In this document: in pieces, positions 1 through 8,378 of the stretch | Layout: every line of letters starts with the position of its first letter | How positions within the stretch are numbered: position 1 is the first letter of the stretch | From: Mycolicibacterium anyangense | Lineage (GTDB): Bacteria > Actinomycetota > Actinomycetes > Mycobacteriales > Mycobacteriaceae | Assembly (NCBI RefSeq): GCF_010731855.1 | Contig: NZ_AP022620.1 | Location: 2,914,001 to 2,978,000 of the forward strand | Length of the DNA: 64,000 bases | Direction of reading: 5' to 3' | Translations under genes and position numbers: made by a program | The notes under the pieces: model-generated | Seen by the model: the letters and a program-made list of their open reading frames with translations, nothing else | Told to the model about the DNA's origin: nothing | The model's database searches: none

Positions 1-291
1 AGCGCGGACGACTCCGCCGAGGCGGCCGAGTCCGACGACGGAACCGAGCAGTTCGTGGACAGTTCCCGGGATGCCGGGCTCCCCAAGCTCGGCAGCTTCT
101 CGGTGATGAACCGCACCATCGACATCGCGCAGTCCGCTCTGGCCCGCCATCAGCTGGCCACCTACCCGCCCGACCTGTTCATCGAGGTGCCCCGGACAGC
201 TTGCCGGAGCCTGGACTTCCACCGCGCCGCCGAGCTGATCGACCTCGGCCGGGAGCTCACCGCCCGGAAGCTGGACCAAGGAACTCCGTGA
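1..291 (+). CDS. Patatin-like phospholipase, C-terminal end only (partial)
   Basis: The reading frame is open from base 1 and ends at TGA 289-291, so only the last 96 or so residues are present. The tail reads as a V-M-N-R-T-I-D-I-A-Q-S-A segment, then P-P-D-L-F-I-E-V-P and F-H-R-A-A-E-L-I-D-L-G. This is the usual end of bacterial RssA/patatin-family lipid acyl hydrolases, where the 'PPDvlI.P' and 'F.rAdElI..G' elements close the domain. The nucleophile GxSxG lies upstream of the window and cannot be checked. An acidic Asp/Glu-rich linker precedes the domain end. The gene is convergent with, and overlaps by 35 bp, the minus-strand patatin gene that follows, which is a different protein. Confidence 0.7.
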   Translation, partial: SADDSAEAAESDDGTEQFVDSSRDAGLPKLGSFSVMNRTIDIAQSALARHQLATYPPDLFIEVPRTACRSLDFHRAAELIDLGRELTARKLDQGTP

Positions 292-1120
292 CGGCGGCCG
301 CCACCCGGCGGCCCTGTTCGCGACCGGCCGTGGCGGACGGCACCCGACAGACCGGGTCCAGTGGGTTGGGCCCGAACGCGGCCAGTGCCGCCTCGTCGGC
401 GTACACCGCGAAGGTGCGGGCGCTGAAGTCGGCGATCTCGGAGGCGGTGCCGGCCCCGAATGCGGCCGGTGCGAACTCCCCCGCCGGAACCAGCACCACC
501 GCGGTATCGCAGTCGGCGGCCACCGCGGTGTGCACCGAGCTGCTGACCCCGCCGTCCATGTAGCGGCGTCCGCCGATGGTGACCGGAGGCCAGGCGCCGG
601 GCACGGCACAGCTGGCGGCGACGGCATCGACGAGCGACACCCCGGATGCCCGGTCGAAGACCGCCAGCTCGCCGGTGGCGATGTCGATGGCGGTGATGCG
701 CAGGTCGCGCTGCGGCCAGTCATGGCTGGGCAGGCGCGCTTCGATCACCCGCCGGCGGACGGGTTCGGCGACGGTCGGGGTGGCGGCCGCGACGGCACCA
801 ATGCGGCGCAGCTTGGCCTGCAGTGCACCGGGTTCGGCCATCGCACTCAGGAACAGCTCGGCGATGCTGTCGATGTCGACGCCGGGATCCAATTCGCTCG
901 AGGACGGCGCTATTTGGCGTTCATAGAGCTCGTCGAGCGGCATCGTGCTGCTGATCTGGGCGGCCACGGTGGATCCGGCGGAGGTACCGACGAGCACATC
1001 GGAGTCCAGCAGGGTGCGGGCGGTGTCCGGCGCTTCGTCGGCAATGCCGCGCAGGATCCCGGTCTCCCAGGCGATCCCGGCCAGGCCGCCGCCGGCCAGG
1101 ATCAAGGCTCGTGTCGTCAC
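257..1120 (-). CDS. Patatin-like phospholipase / lipid acyl hydrolase
   Basis: A 287-residue patatin-family serine hydrolase expected to deacylate lipids. The N-terminus carries the oxyanion-hole loop G-G-G-L-A-G (residues 10-15), then the nucleophile elbow G-T-S-A-G with Ser47, and the second half of the Ser-Asp dyad is Asp189 in Y-M-D-G-G. No signal peptide is visible, so it is probably cytosolic or membrane-peripheral. The open frame extends further upstream, but I chose the GTG at 1120 because the patatin fold begins there and its GTGA overlaps the stop of the upstream membrane-protein gene, a typical coupled arrangement. The 3' end overlaps the convergent patatin gene on the other strand. 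Confidence 0.88.
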   Translation of the reverse strand: MTTRALILAGGGLAGIAWETGILRGIADEAPDTARTLLDSDVLVGTSAGSTVAAQISSTMPLDELYERQIAPSSSELDPGVDIDSIAELFLSAMAEPGALQAKLRRIGAVAAATPTVAEPVRRRVIEARLPSHDWPQRDLRITAIDIATGELAVFDRASGVSLVDAVAASCAVPGAWPPVTIGGRRYMDGGVSSSVHTAVAADCDTAVVLVPAGEFAPAAFGAGTASEIADFSARTFAVYADEAALAAFGPNPLDPVCRVPSATAGREQGRRVAAAVTEFLGPASGR

Positions 1121-1509
1121 AGCCTCGCAGTGTGCCAGAAACTGAGGGCGGCCCCCGTGAGACCGACGCACAGGGCGATGAACGAGATCATCGACACCGT
1201 CTGGAACCAGCGGGTGCCGGCCACGTTGCGGGAGAACGCCATCGGGATGAAGGATGCCGGATTCACCACCACACCGAGGAGAACGAGCACTCCGATGACC
1301 GTCGGCAGATCGGGCACAGCGAGACCGGTGGCGATCGAGACGACGCCCATCACTATCCAGTCGAGATGGACCTGACGCACCCGCGTCGGGTCCACCACCC
1401 CCACCTTCTTGAGCAGTTCGGGCTTGTCGACGGCCACCAGTAGGGCAAATCCCGACCACGCGCCGGCTACCAATGAGATCAGTCCGACGCCGATCAGTAT
1501 GTGAGACAT
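1117..1509 (-). CDS. Small four-helix membrane protein of unknown function
   Basis: A 130-residue protein with four strongly hydrophobic segments (about residues 4-26, 48-66, 68-90 and 104-124) separated by short charged loops, including a basic loop with V-D-P-T-R-V-R-Q-V-H. I do not recognise the family with confidence. The size and topology resemble HabA-type (hydroxylaminobenzene mutase-like) small membrane proteins, but that is only a weak resemblance. The ATG at 1509 has an AGGGA ribosome-binding site. It lies 18 bp downstream of the nitrilase gene and overlaps the patatin start, so the three genes probably form one transcript. Confidence 0.75.
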   Translation of the reverse strand: MSHILIGVGLISLVAGAWSGFALLVAVDKPELLKKVGVVDPTRVRQVHLDWIVMGVVSIATGLAVPDLPTVIGVLVLLGVVVNPASFIPMAFSRNVAGTRWFQTVSMISFIALCVGLTGAALSFWHTARL

Positions 1510-1527
1510 CGAGTTTCCCTGTCCGCC

Positions 1528-2499
1528 TTACTCATGGAACGTCACCGAGCTGCGGCGCGTCCGATTGACCCGCAGTTCGAACACATCCGGCCGGGAGTAG
1601 TGGCCCGCGACGTCGAGATCGTGTTTGAAGCTGTTCGTCGCTGCGAGCGGAAGGTCGACCAGGATGGTCTCGGGCTTGCCGAAAAGTGGTGGTAAAAGCC
1701 AGGATCCGTCCGGGGCGATCACGGCCGAGCCGCCGTCGAACAACACGTCGGAGTCAGCCGCATCCGGACCGAGACCCGCCCGGAAACTGTCGACCAGTTC
1801 GGCGGGCACATCGTCGACGGTGAGGTAGTTGCCCACGGCCAGCACGAAGCACCGTCCTTCGAAGGCATATCCGCGGGAGATGGTGTGGTGCATGTCGGGC
1901 ATGTCGGGCCAGCACGCGACGTGGATCTGCTCGCCTTGGGCGTGCAGCGCCTGACGCGCCAAGGGGTGGAAGTGCTCCCAGCAGATCAGCCCGCCTACCC
2001 GGCCCACCGGCGTATCGACGACCTGCAAGCCGGCCGCGTCACCGGCGGCCCACACGATACGTTCGGTGTGGGTGGGGGTCAGCTTGCGGTGCACGTTCAA
2101 CAGCTGACCGCGATCTCCGATCATGACCTGAGAGTTGAACAGGGTGGCGCTGTTGGGATCCGCGCGTTCGTTGACCCCGATGACCACCGTCACCGACAGG
2201 TCCCGGGCGATCGCCCGCAGTGGGCCCAGGTCATCGTCGAGATCGTCGGCACCGCCGATGGCGATGCTGTCGTCGACGAGGCGGCCATACCAGCGACGTG
2301 CCTGCGGGTCGTTCCAGCCGGCCATTCCGAAAACCCATGCCGGGTAGCAGGAAAGCCAGGTCTCCGGGAAGGCGATCAGCCGGGCACCGCGCGCGGCGGC
2401 GTCGGCGACGTGAGCGACGGCGCGGCGCATCGATTCCTGATTGTCGAGCACCGCCGAGGGCTGCTGGATCAGGGCTACGGTCACAGTGTGGGCATTCAT
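1528..2499 (-). CDS. Nitrilase / carbon-nitrogen hydrolase
   Basis: A 323-residue carbon-nitrogen hydrolase with the complete Glu-Lys-Cys triad: Glu46 in F-P-E-T-W, Lys139 in H-R-K-L-T-P-T and Cys173 in L-I-C-W-E-H. The L-T-P-T-H-T-E-R stretch and the C-W-E-H motif point to the true nitrilase branch, which hydrolyses R-CN to acid and ammonia, rather than the amidase branch. The start at 2499 has GGAGG eight bases upstream; the longer frame (to 2595) has no such site. It lies 119 bp downstream of the Rieske oxygenase gene, and a 14-bp perfect palindrome (2554-2567) sits in that gap, so it may have its own regulated promoter. Substrate is unknown. Confidence 0.9.
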   Translation of the reverse strand: MNAHTVTVALIQQPSAVLDNQESMRRAVAHVADAAARGARLIAFPETWLSCYPAWVFGMAGWNDPQARRWYGRLVDDSIAIGGADDLDDDLGPLRAIARDLSVTVVIGVNERADPNSATLFNSQVMIGDRGQLLNVHRKLTPTHTERIVWAAGDAAGLQVVDTPVGRVGGLICWEHFHPLARQALHAQGEQIHVACWPDMPDMHHTISRGYAFEGRCFVLAVGNYLTVDDVPAELVDSFRAGLGPDAADSDVLFDGGSAVIAPDGSWLLPPLFGKPETILVDLPLAATNSFKHDLDVAGHYSRPDVFELRVNRTRRSSVTFHE

Positions 2500-2553
2500 G
2501 AGGTCCTCCGCGCTTCCCACTATCGAGCACTCGGCGCGGTCCACCCTATGGCG

Positions 2554-2567
2554 ATTCTGTACAGAAT
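2554..2567. promoter_or_regulatory. 14-bp perfect palindrome upstream of nitrilase
   Basis: ATTCTGTACAGAAT is identical to its reverse complement and lies 55 bp upstream of the nitrilase start codon in a 119-bp gap. Short palindromes centred on TGTACA are common GntR-family operators, so a regulator-binding site is the likeliest reading; no regulator gene lies beside it. Confidence 0.45.
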
Positions 2568-2618
2568 GCCCATCACAACTAGATGATCTGCCCAATCACG
2601 GGCGTCCGATCGTCGGAC

Positions 2619-3776
2619 TCAGCGGGTGCCCTGGTAGGCCTTCGCGACCCGCGTGACGAACTGGTAGACACCGTCCTCATCGGGGGCCAGCGGGCCAGGC
2701 CTGGAGTGCGGTGAGCTCAGCCCGCGCTGCACGGATTCGCAGGCGGCCCAGTCCTGCCGGTTGGTCAGGTCCCAGAAGTCCACCGCGTAGGACGGGTCGA
2801 AGTCCGGCGCTTCCAGCGCTTCCTTCGGGAATGCCCAGGCGCATTCGACATGGGTGCGGTCGACGCCCAGCGGGGTCATCACGTGAGTCATGACGTAGTC
2901 GGGGTGCAGGCTGACGAGCAGGTTGGGGAAGCCGACCAGGTACATGACGGTGCGCAGTTCCTGCTCGGACAGGCCCTTGATCGCCACCCCGCCACTCGCG
3001 CCGCTGAGCGACATGGTCTGGGCGCCATCGATGATCGACATCCAGCCGCCCATCCAGTCACCGGGCAGGTCGATGTTCTCCCCGCTGGTGGGCGGCGAGA
3101 TGCGGGACAGCTCGGGGTGGATCGCCTGGCAGTGGTAGCACTCCTGATAGTTCTCGACGATCACCTTCCAGTTGGTGTCCAGCACATAGGAGTGCCGGTC
3201 CACCACGGTCAGCTCCTCGGGCCGGTAGGGGCCGACGATGTCTTCCAGGCCGGCGACGTGCTGCTCGAAGTCGATGTCCTGGCCGCTGGGGTCGACGAAG
3301 AGGTAACCGTGCCAGTTCACCAGCCGAAGCTCGGTGAGCCCGAATGCGCTTGGCTCGAACTGGAATCCGTCGGCATCGTCGAAGCCGGGCGCGTTGCGCA
3401 GTTCACCGGTGAGCTTGTAGGACCACGAGTGGTAGGGGCAGACGACCCCGCGGCGCTTGGCGGTGGACCCGCACGCCAGCATCTCATGACCGCGATGCCG
3501 GCACACGTTGGCGAAGGCCCGCACCTGCCCGTCCTCACCGCGCACCAGCAGGATGCTGTTCTTGCCGGAGCCCACAGCCTTCTGTGCGCCGACACCGTCG
3601 AGGTCGCTGGCGTGGCCGACGCAGTGCCAGCCCGAGAAGATGTACTGCTTCTCCCACTCGAAGACGGCCGCCTCGACGTAGGCCTCCCGCGGCAGCATCC
3701 GCGACTGCCCGAACGGTGCGAGGGCGGCAGCCAGATCGTCGGCGGGAACCGGGGCGGGCACGAACTGTTTGAACAT
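2619..3776 (-). CDS. Rieske non-heme iron oxygenase, alpha subunit
   Basis: A 385-residue ring-hydroxylating-type oxygenase. The Rieske [2Fe-2S] ligands are Cys92/His94 in C-R-H-R-G-H and Cys113/His116 in C-P-Y-H-S-W. The mononuclear iron site is marked by E-N-Y-Q-E-C-Y-H-C-Q-A-I-H, with His215 and His220. This single-component, roughly 380-residue layout is shared by oxygenases that demethylate or cleave quaternary amines (GbcA, CntA and stachydrine demethylase types) as well as aromatic oxygenases. It lies 50 bp downstream of potC in the same direction, so the transported substrate, or a relative of it, is a plausible substrate. No reductase or ferredoxin partner gene is adjacent. Confidence 0.88.
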   Translation of the reverse strand: MFKQFVPAPVPADDLAAALAPFGQSRMLPREAYVEAAVFEWEKQYIFSGWHCVGHASDLDGVGAQKAVGSGKNSILLVRGEDGQVRAFANVCRHRGHEMLACGSTAKRRGVVCPYHSWSYKLTGELRNAPGFDDADGFQFEPSAFGLTELRLVNWHGYLFVDPSGQDIDFEQHVAGLEDIVGPYRPEELTVVDRHSYVLDTNWKVIVENYQECYHCQAIHPELSRISPPTSGENIDLPGDWMGGWMSIIDGAQTMSLSGASGGVAIKGLSEQELRTVMYLVGFPNLLVSLHPDYVMTHVMTPLGVDRTHVECAWAFPKEALEAPDFDPSYAVDFWDLTNRQDWAACESVQRGLSSPHSRPGPLAPDEDGVYQFVTRVAKAYQGTR

Positions 3777-3826
3777 ACAGTCAGACTAGTCGGTCGCGCG
3801 GTTCCGGTCCAGAGATGGACGCAGAC

Positions 3827-4705
3827 TCAGGCCTCGCCGGCGAAGGCCGCGATCCCCTTGCCGGTCGTCGCGTCACCGCGAGTCATCCTCCGGTACAGCA
3901 GATATCCGATGGTGACCGCGAGCAGCGCGAACACCAGCAGCAGGGTGGCCAAGGCATTGAGCGCCGGCGTCGGGGCAGCCCTGGCGGTGTTGTAGATCTT
4001 CACCGACACCGGTTCGGTCGAGGAGTTCCCGGACAGATAACGCACCAGTACGAAGTCATCGATGACATCGGCGAACACCAGCACGGTACTGGCGAAGATC
4101 GCCGGAACGAGCATCGGCAGCGTCACCCGGCGCAATGCCTGCACCGGCGAGGCGCCCAAATCCATTGCCGCCTCTTCATATTGGCCCCCGATGGTGGCAA
4201 GCCTGGCCCGGACCAGCACCGCCGGGTACGCGATCTGGAAGGTCACCAGTCCGATCACCTGTGCCGCGGTGCCCAGGCCGATGGGCAGCGCCAGCGTGGT
4301 GATCACGAACAGCAGGGCGACAGCCAGCAGCACCTCGGGCAGGACGAATGAGACCAGCATGAGCAGATTCGCGCCAGCAGGCAGCCGCCCGCGCCAGCGG
4401 TCGATCCCGATGGCCAGCATCACCCCGAGCGGCACGGTGATGACGGTGGTCAGTACGCCGAGCTTCAGGGTCTGCAGCAGCGCGGTGTGCAGAGACGCGT
4501 CATGCCACACCGATCGGGTTGCGTCCCCCCAGTACCAGCGGAACGAGAACCCTTGCCACGTCGTACGGGACTTTCCGTCGTTGAACGAGAAGATCACCGC
4601 GATCAGCACGGGTAACAGCGACCACAGCAGATAGCCGATCGTCACCGCGATCAGGATCCGCGGTGGACGCCAGGGGTCCTTCCACCACGCCACCGGACCT
4701 CTCAC
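3827..4705 (-). CDS. potC: ABC transporter permease, PotC-like (polyamine/opine/quaternary amine type)
   Basis: A 292-residue inner-membrane permease with six predicted helices and the cytoplasmic EAA loop E-E-A-A-M-D-L-G-A-S-P-V-Q-A-L-R-R-V-T-L-P, which docks onto the ATPase. It is the second permease of a PotABCD-type importer. The GTG start overlaps the stop of potB by four bases (GTGA), so the two are translationally coupled. The substrate cannot be read from the permease; the family takes spermidine, putrescine, 4-aminobutyrate or betaines. Confidence 0.88.
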   Translation of the reverse strand: MRGPVAWWKDPWRPPRILIAVTIGYLLWSLLPVLIAVIFSFNDGKSRTTWQGFSFRWYWGDATRSVWHDASLHTALLQTLKLGVLTTVITVPLGVMLAIGIDRWRGRLPAGANLLMLVSFVLPEVLLAVALLFVITTLALPIGLGTAAQVIGLVTFQIAYPAVLVRARLATIGGQYEEAAMDLGASPVQALRRVTLPMLVPAIFASTVLVFADVIDDFVLVRYLSGNSSTEPVSVKIYNTARAAPTPALNALATLLLVFALLAVTIGYLLYRRMTRGDATTGKGIAAFAGEA

Positions 4706-5604
4706 GTCGACACCTCGTCGCCGCGCGCGGTGACGCGCACGTAGTAGAACATCGGCAGCACGGTGACCAGCAGCACCAGCATGACGAAGGCGCCCGCCTG
4801 GCCGGTCTGCCCGGGCGACTGCACGCTGTCGTTGATCAGGTTGCCCACCATCGCCGTCTTCGGCGAGGCCGACAGCATGTCCGAGGTGAAGTAGTCACCG
4901 AGCATCGGCAGGCAGGTCAGCAGGACGGCGGCCACGATCGTCGGCCGGCACATCGGCAACGTCACCCGCCAGAACGACCCGAACCGGTCGGCGCCCAGAT
5001 CGCGGGCAGCCTCCAGGGTGGCCTGCGGCAGCCGGTCCAGCCCGGCGTACAGCGGCAGGATCATGTAGGGCACATAGCCGTACACCAGACCCAGGACCAC
5101 GACCACCGGTTGACCGGTCAACCAATGGGTGTCGACGTGGAACAGGCCGCCGAGGCCCAGCATCCTGTTCACCAGTCCGTCGTCCTGAAGAAGGTTGACC
5201 CAGGCCAACATTCGCATCATGTAGCTGATCCAGAACGGTGCGATCAACGCGGTCAGCAAAATGCCCACCCACCGTCCGGACAGCCGCGCGGTGTAGTAGG
5301 CCACCGGGAAAGCGATCAGCAGGCACAGCGCGCTGGCCGCCAGCACGTACACCCCGGTGCGAAGCAGTGCGGGGCCGAACACCCCGTTCGCGCCGACGAT
5401 ATGGGTCAGGACGTAGCTGAACTGGGCGGGGTTCCAGTCCAACGGATTCCACACCGGTATCGGGGTGCGGAAGATCGGATCCACCTCGCCGAAGACGATG
5501 GCCAGGACCACGTAGAGCGGTGCGAGGAAGAACAGCAGCAGCCACAGGATGCCCGGCATCGCCAGGGCGGGCCACAATGCGGAGTTGCGCGTCCGCGCGA
5601 CCAC
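4702..5604 (-). CDS. potB: ABC transporter permease, PotB-like
   Basis: A 300-residue permease with six hydrophobic segments and the EAA-type loop L-E-A-A-R-D-L-G-A-D-R-F-G-S-F-W-R-V-T-L-P. It pairs with the downstream PotC. The open frame runs far into the upstream binding-protein gene, so I set the start at GTG 5604, nine bases after a GGAGG site and only 5 bp past the stop of potD. This gives the usual length of the family and a hydrophobic first helix near residue 12. Confidence 0.86.
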   Translation of the reverse strand: MVARTRNSALWPALAMPGILWLLLFFLAPLYVVLAIVFGEVDPIFRTPIPVWNPLDWNPAQFSYVLTHIVGANGVFGPALLRTGVYVLAASALCLLIAFPVAYYTARLSGRWVGILLTALIAPFWISYMMRMLAWVNLLQDDGLVNRMLGLGGLFHVDTHWLTGQPVVVVLGLVYGYVPYMILPLYAGLDRLPQATLEAARDLGADRFGSFWRVTLPMCRPTIVAAVLLTCLPMLGDYFTSDMLSASPKTAMVGNLINDSVQSPGQTGQAGAFVMLVLLVTVLPMFYYVRVTARGDEVST

Positions 5605-5609
5605 CGCGA

Positions 5610-6854
5610 TCAGGATCCTCCAGCCTTGAAGCCCCGCCACACGTTGTGCCAGGCGGCGTCGTTGGCGGGATCCAGTTCCAGCAGCCGGTAACCGACGTCG
5701 AAGTACTCCGGGCGCACGATCGCACTCTTCAGGTTCTCCGGAACCAGGCCCTCTGCCACAAGGGAATCCGGGTTCAGCGAAACCTGGGGCGGCTGGTAGC
5801 CGATCTGCTGGAAGTTCTGCTTGGCGACTTCGGTCTCCAGCATGTGGTTGAGGAACAGGTGGCCAAGCACCGGGTTCTTGCCGCCGCGCAGCAGTACGAT
5901 CAGGTCGTTGTCGACCATGCCTTTTCCATCCGTCGGGAACCAGTACCGAAGGATATCCGGCTTGACGCCCTGGGGCAGGTAGTTGACGGCGTTGATGATG
6001 TCGCCGGACCACATCTGCGACAAGCTGATCTGCCCGGCGGGCAGATCGCTGTACATCGTCACAGTGACTTTGGGCGATGTCGCCTGGACTAGAGCAGTCA
6101 GCTGATCCCCGAGCTTCTTCAGATCGTCGGCCGAGGAGGTGTTGATGTCGGTGATGCCCATCTTCAGCAGCACCATCGCCATCGCGGTGTGCCAGTCATC
6201 GATGACGGCGGTCTTGTTCTTGTACGCCGGATCCCAGAGCGATTCGTAGGGATTCTTCAGCGCGCCGATGTCGGCGGGAACCTGGTCAGTCCGCCAGCCG
6301 ATGCCGGTGGTGTAGACGGTGTAGGGCACCGTGTAGCGCCACTCCTGGTCGTACCACGGGTTGGAGAAGAACGGCCAGACGTTCTTGATGTTCGGGATGT
6401 AGCTGTGGTTGAGCGAGCGCACCAGGTCACCCTTGACCAGCCGGCTGATCTGATCGTAGCTGGGGAAGAACAGGTCATAGTCGACGTTGCCACCGCGGAT
6501 CTTGGTCAGCGCCTCGTCGGTGTCGTTGAACGTCGACACCTGAACCTTCGTCGAGTACTTCTCCTCGAAGGACTTGATGGCATCGGGGGCGATGTAGTCG
6601 GCATAGCTGTAGAGCTGAAGGGTGGCCCCCTTCTCCGGGGCCAGCCCGTCTGCGATGGGCTTGTTGTCACCGGCGATATCCCAGGTGACCGGGCTGGACG
6701 GCGAGGCGATCGTCAGGCTGGGAGCCGAACTCGTTTGCGCGCCTTTGGAACACGCATCAAGGAAGGCGATCAGCGCCGGGGTGCCGGCTGCGAGCAGTGC
6801 GGCCCTGGTCAAAAACTGGCGGCGGTTCGGACCGGGTCGATTGGGGACAGTCAT
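5610..6854 (-). CDS. potD: Extracellular polyamine/amine-binding protein, PotD-like
   Basis: A 414-residue periplasmic-type binding protein. The N-terminus has a twin-arginine signal (N-R-R-Q-F-L) followed by a hydrophobic stretch and a Cys in L-D-A-C-S, consistent with a Tat-exported lipoprotein. The mature part begins L-Q-L-Y-S-Y-A-D-Y-I, the standard opening of PotD/PotF-type proteins, and contains the family's V-D-Y-D-L-F-F-P-S-Y and W-S-G-D elements. ATG 6854 is preferred over the GTG at 6860 because GGAGG then sits five bases upstream. It is first in the potD-potB-potC-Rieske series, and its promoter region holds one of the three shared TetR-type operators. Confidence 0.88.
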   Translation of the reverse strand: MTVPNRPGPNRRQFLTRAALLAAGTPALIAFLDACSKGAQTSSAPSLTIASPSSPVTWDIAGDNKPIADGLAPEKGATLQLYSYADYIAPDAIKSFEEKYSTKVQVSTFNDTDEALTKIRGGNVDYDLFFPSYDQISRLVKGDLVRSLNHSYIPNIKNVWPFFSNPWYDQEWRYTVPYTVYTTGIGWRTDQVPADIGALKNPYESLWDPAYKNKTAVIDDWHTAMAMVLLKMGITDINTSSADDLKKLGDQLTALVQATSPKVTVTMYSDLPAGQISLSQMWSGDIINAVNYLPQGVKPDILRYWFPTDGKGMVDNDLIVLLRGGKNPVLGHLFLNHMLETEVAKQNFQQIGYQPPQVSLNPDSLVAEGLVPENLKSAIVRPEYFDVGYRLLELDPANDAAWHNVWRGFKAGGS

Positions 6855-6896
6855 CCGCACCTCCGTGAGTTTTTTGTCTTGTCGCTAGGTGGACTC

Positions 6897-6928
6897 TGAC
6901 ATAGACTGAACGCTCAGTCAATAGCTGG
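6897..6928. promoter_or_regulatory. TetR-type operator, copy 1 (potD / aminotransferase divergent promoter)
   Basis: A 32-bp block identical to 17067-17098. Its core is GACTGA-ACGC-TCAGTC (6904-6919), a perfect 6-bp inverted repeat with a 4-bp spacer. It lies between the divergent potD and aminotransferase genes. On the plus strand CTGACA and CAATAG flank the dyad 17 bp apart, so the site could sit between the -35 and -10 elements. The likely binder is the TetR protein at 9538-10185, whose own promoter carries a close variant. Confidence 0.75.
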
Positions 6929-6976
6929 CGCGGCGCTAATGCGCAGGTCCGACCAGCATTCGAGCGGAGGTTTCCC

Positions 6977-8353
6977 GTGGCTTCGTCGATCATCGAGAGC
7001 CCGGTGGCGGACTCGGTGGACCAGTTGATCGCCGATCAGGAGAAGGTCTTCCTGGCGCGCCAGCCGCGTAGCACCGAGATGATCGCAAGGGCGCGCGAAC
7101 ATCTCGCCGGCGGCGCCACGTCCAACTGGCAGATCGCCCAACCCCAGGCGGTGTGGATGAGCCACGGCGCGGGCTCCAAGGTCTACGACGTCGACGGCAC
7201 CGAGTACGTCGACATGCACGGCGGCTACGGGGCTTCCATCGCCGGCCACGCACATCCGGCCATCGTCGAGGCGGTCAGTCGGCAAGTCCGGCGCGGTACC
7301 CACTTCGCCCAGCCCACCGAGGACGCCATCTGGATCGCCGGTGAACTGTCCCGCCGGTTCGATCTGCCGTTGTGGCGATTCGCCAACTCCGGCACCGAGG
7401 CCACCATGGATGCGGTGCATCTGGCCCGCTCGGTGACCGGGCGCGATCTGATCATCAAGGTCGAGGGCTGCTATCACGGCCACCACGACTCGGTCGAGGT
7501 CTCGGTGCTGCCGGAGGCCGACGAGGTGGGCCCGCGCGACCATCCGACCGGGGTACCGGGCAACAGCGGCATCCCCGCGGCGATCCGCGATCTGGTGGTC
7601 GTGGTGCCGTTCAACGATCCCGATGCGGTGGCACGGGCGCTGTCCGAGCATCGCGGTCAGGTCGCCGCGATGATCGTTGAACCGGTGATGATGAACGCCG
7701 GAATCATCCCGCCCGCCGACGGCTATCTGGCCGCCATCCGCGACCTGCTGCACGACCAGGGCGCGCTGCTGATCTACGACGAGGTCAAGACCGGCTTCAC
7801 CACCGGCCCCGGCGGCGTCACCGCCATCTCCGGTGTGGTGCCCGACATGCTCTGTCTGGCAAAGGCTTTGGGCGGCGGCATCTCGGTCGCCGCCATCGGC
7901 GGCAGCACCCACGTGATGTCCGCGATCGCCGACGGACGCTACGAACAGGTCGGCACGTTCAACGGCAACCCACTGGCGATGGCCGCCACCCGGGCCACCC
8001 TCGCCGAGGTTCTGACCGCCGACGCCTACCGCCGGATGGATGCTCTGGCCACCCGGCTGCGCAACGCTGTGGACGCGACCATCGCCGATTACGGCTACGG
8101 TTGGCATGTGGTCAGCGTCGGTGCCAAGGGCTGCGTGACGTTCAAGAGCGAACCGGTACGCGAGTTCCGGGATTTCCTGCAGATCGACGACCGCCTGGGC
8201 CATTTGCACTGGCTCATGCAACACAACGGCGGCGTTTTCCTGCCGCCCTGGGGCAAGGTGGAGCAATGGTTGCTGTCCGTCCAGCACGACGAGGCCGATG
8301 TCGACCGCTTCGCCGCGAACTTCGCCCGGCTGGCAACGGCGGTGGCGGGCTGA
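6977..8353 (+). CDS. Class III PLP-dependent aminotransferase
   Basis: A 458-residue fold-type I enzyme of the class III group, close in motif style to glutamate-1-semialdehyde aminomutase and omega-aminotransferases. PLP-site features are N-S-G-T-E-A-T (residues 137-143), the cofactor-pyridine Asp268 in Y-D-E-V-K-T-G and the Schiff-base Lys296 in L-C-L-A-K-A-L-G-G-G. It begins at GTG 6977 behind GAGG. Divergent from the potDBC genes and followed by potA, it probably deaminates the imported amine or a breakdown product; it is unlikely to be a haem-biosynthesis enzyme in this setting. Confidence 0.88.
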   Translation: MASSIIESPVADSVDQLIADQEKVFLARQPRSTEMIARAREHLAGGATSNWQIAQPQAVWMSHGAGSKVYDVDGTEYVDMHGGYGASIAGHAHPAIVEAVSRQVRRGTHFAQPTEDAIWIAGELSRRFDLPLWRFANSGTEATMDAVHLARSVTGRDLIIKVEGCYHGHHDSVEVSVLPEADEVGPRDHPTGVPGNSGIPAAIRDLVVVVPFNDPDAVARALSEHRGQVAAMIVEPVMMNAGIIPPADGYLAAIRDLLHDQGALLIYDEVKTGFTTGPGGVTAISGVVPDMLCLAKALGGGISVAAIGGSTHVMSAIADGRYEQVGTFNGNPLAMAATRATLAEVLTADAYRRMDALATRLRNAVDATIADYGYGWHVVSVGAKGCVTFKSEPVREFRDFLQIDDRLGHLHWLMQHNGGVFLPPWGKVEQWLLSVQHDEADVDRFAANFARLATAVAG

Positions 8354-8378
8354 GCGGCTGCTGTCCGGGCGGCCTCCG

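Noticed and set aside
3778..3800. Possible fourth TetR operator (CAGTCAGACTAG) before the Rieske gene
   Set aside because: Only a partial match; the 6-bp arms do not pair with a 4-bp spacer, and potC lies only 50 bp upstream.
2850..3995. 381-codon open frame on the plus strand across the Rieske oxygenase
   Set aside because: Antisense shadow of a gene with clear iron-sulphur motifs; no homology pattern of its own.
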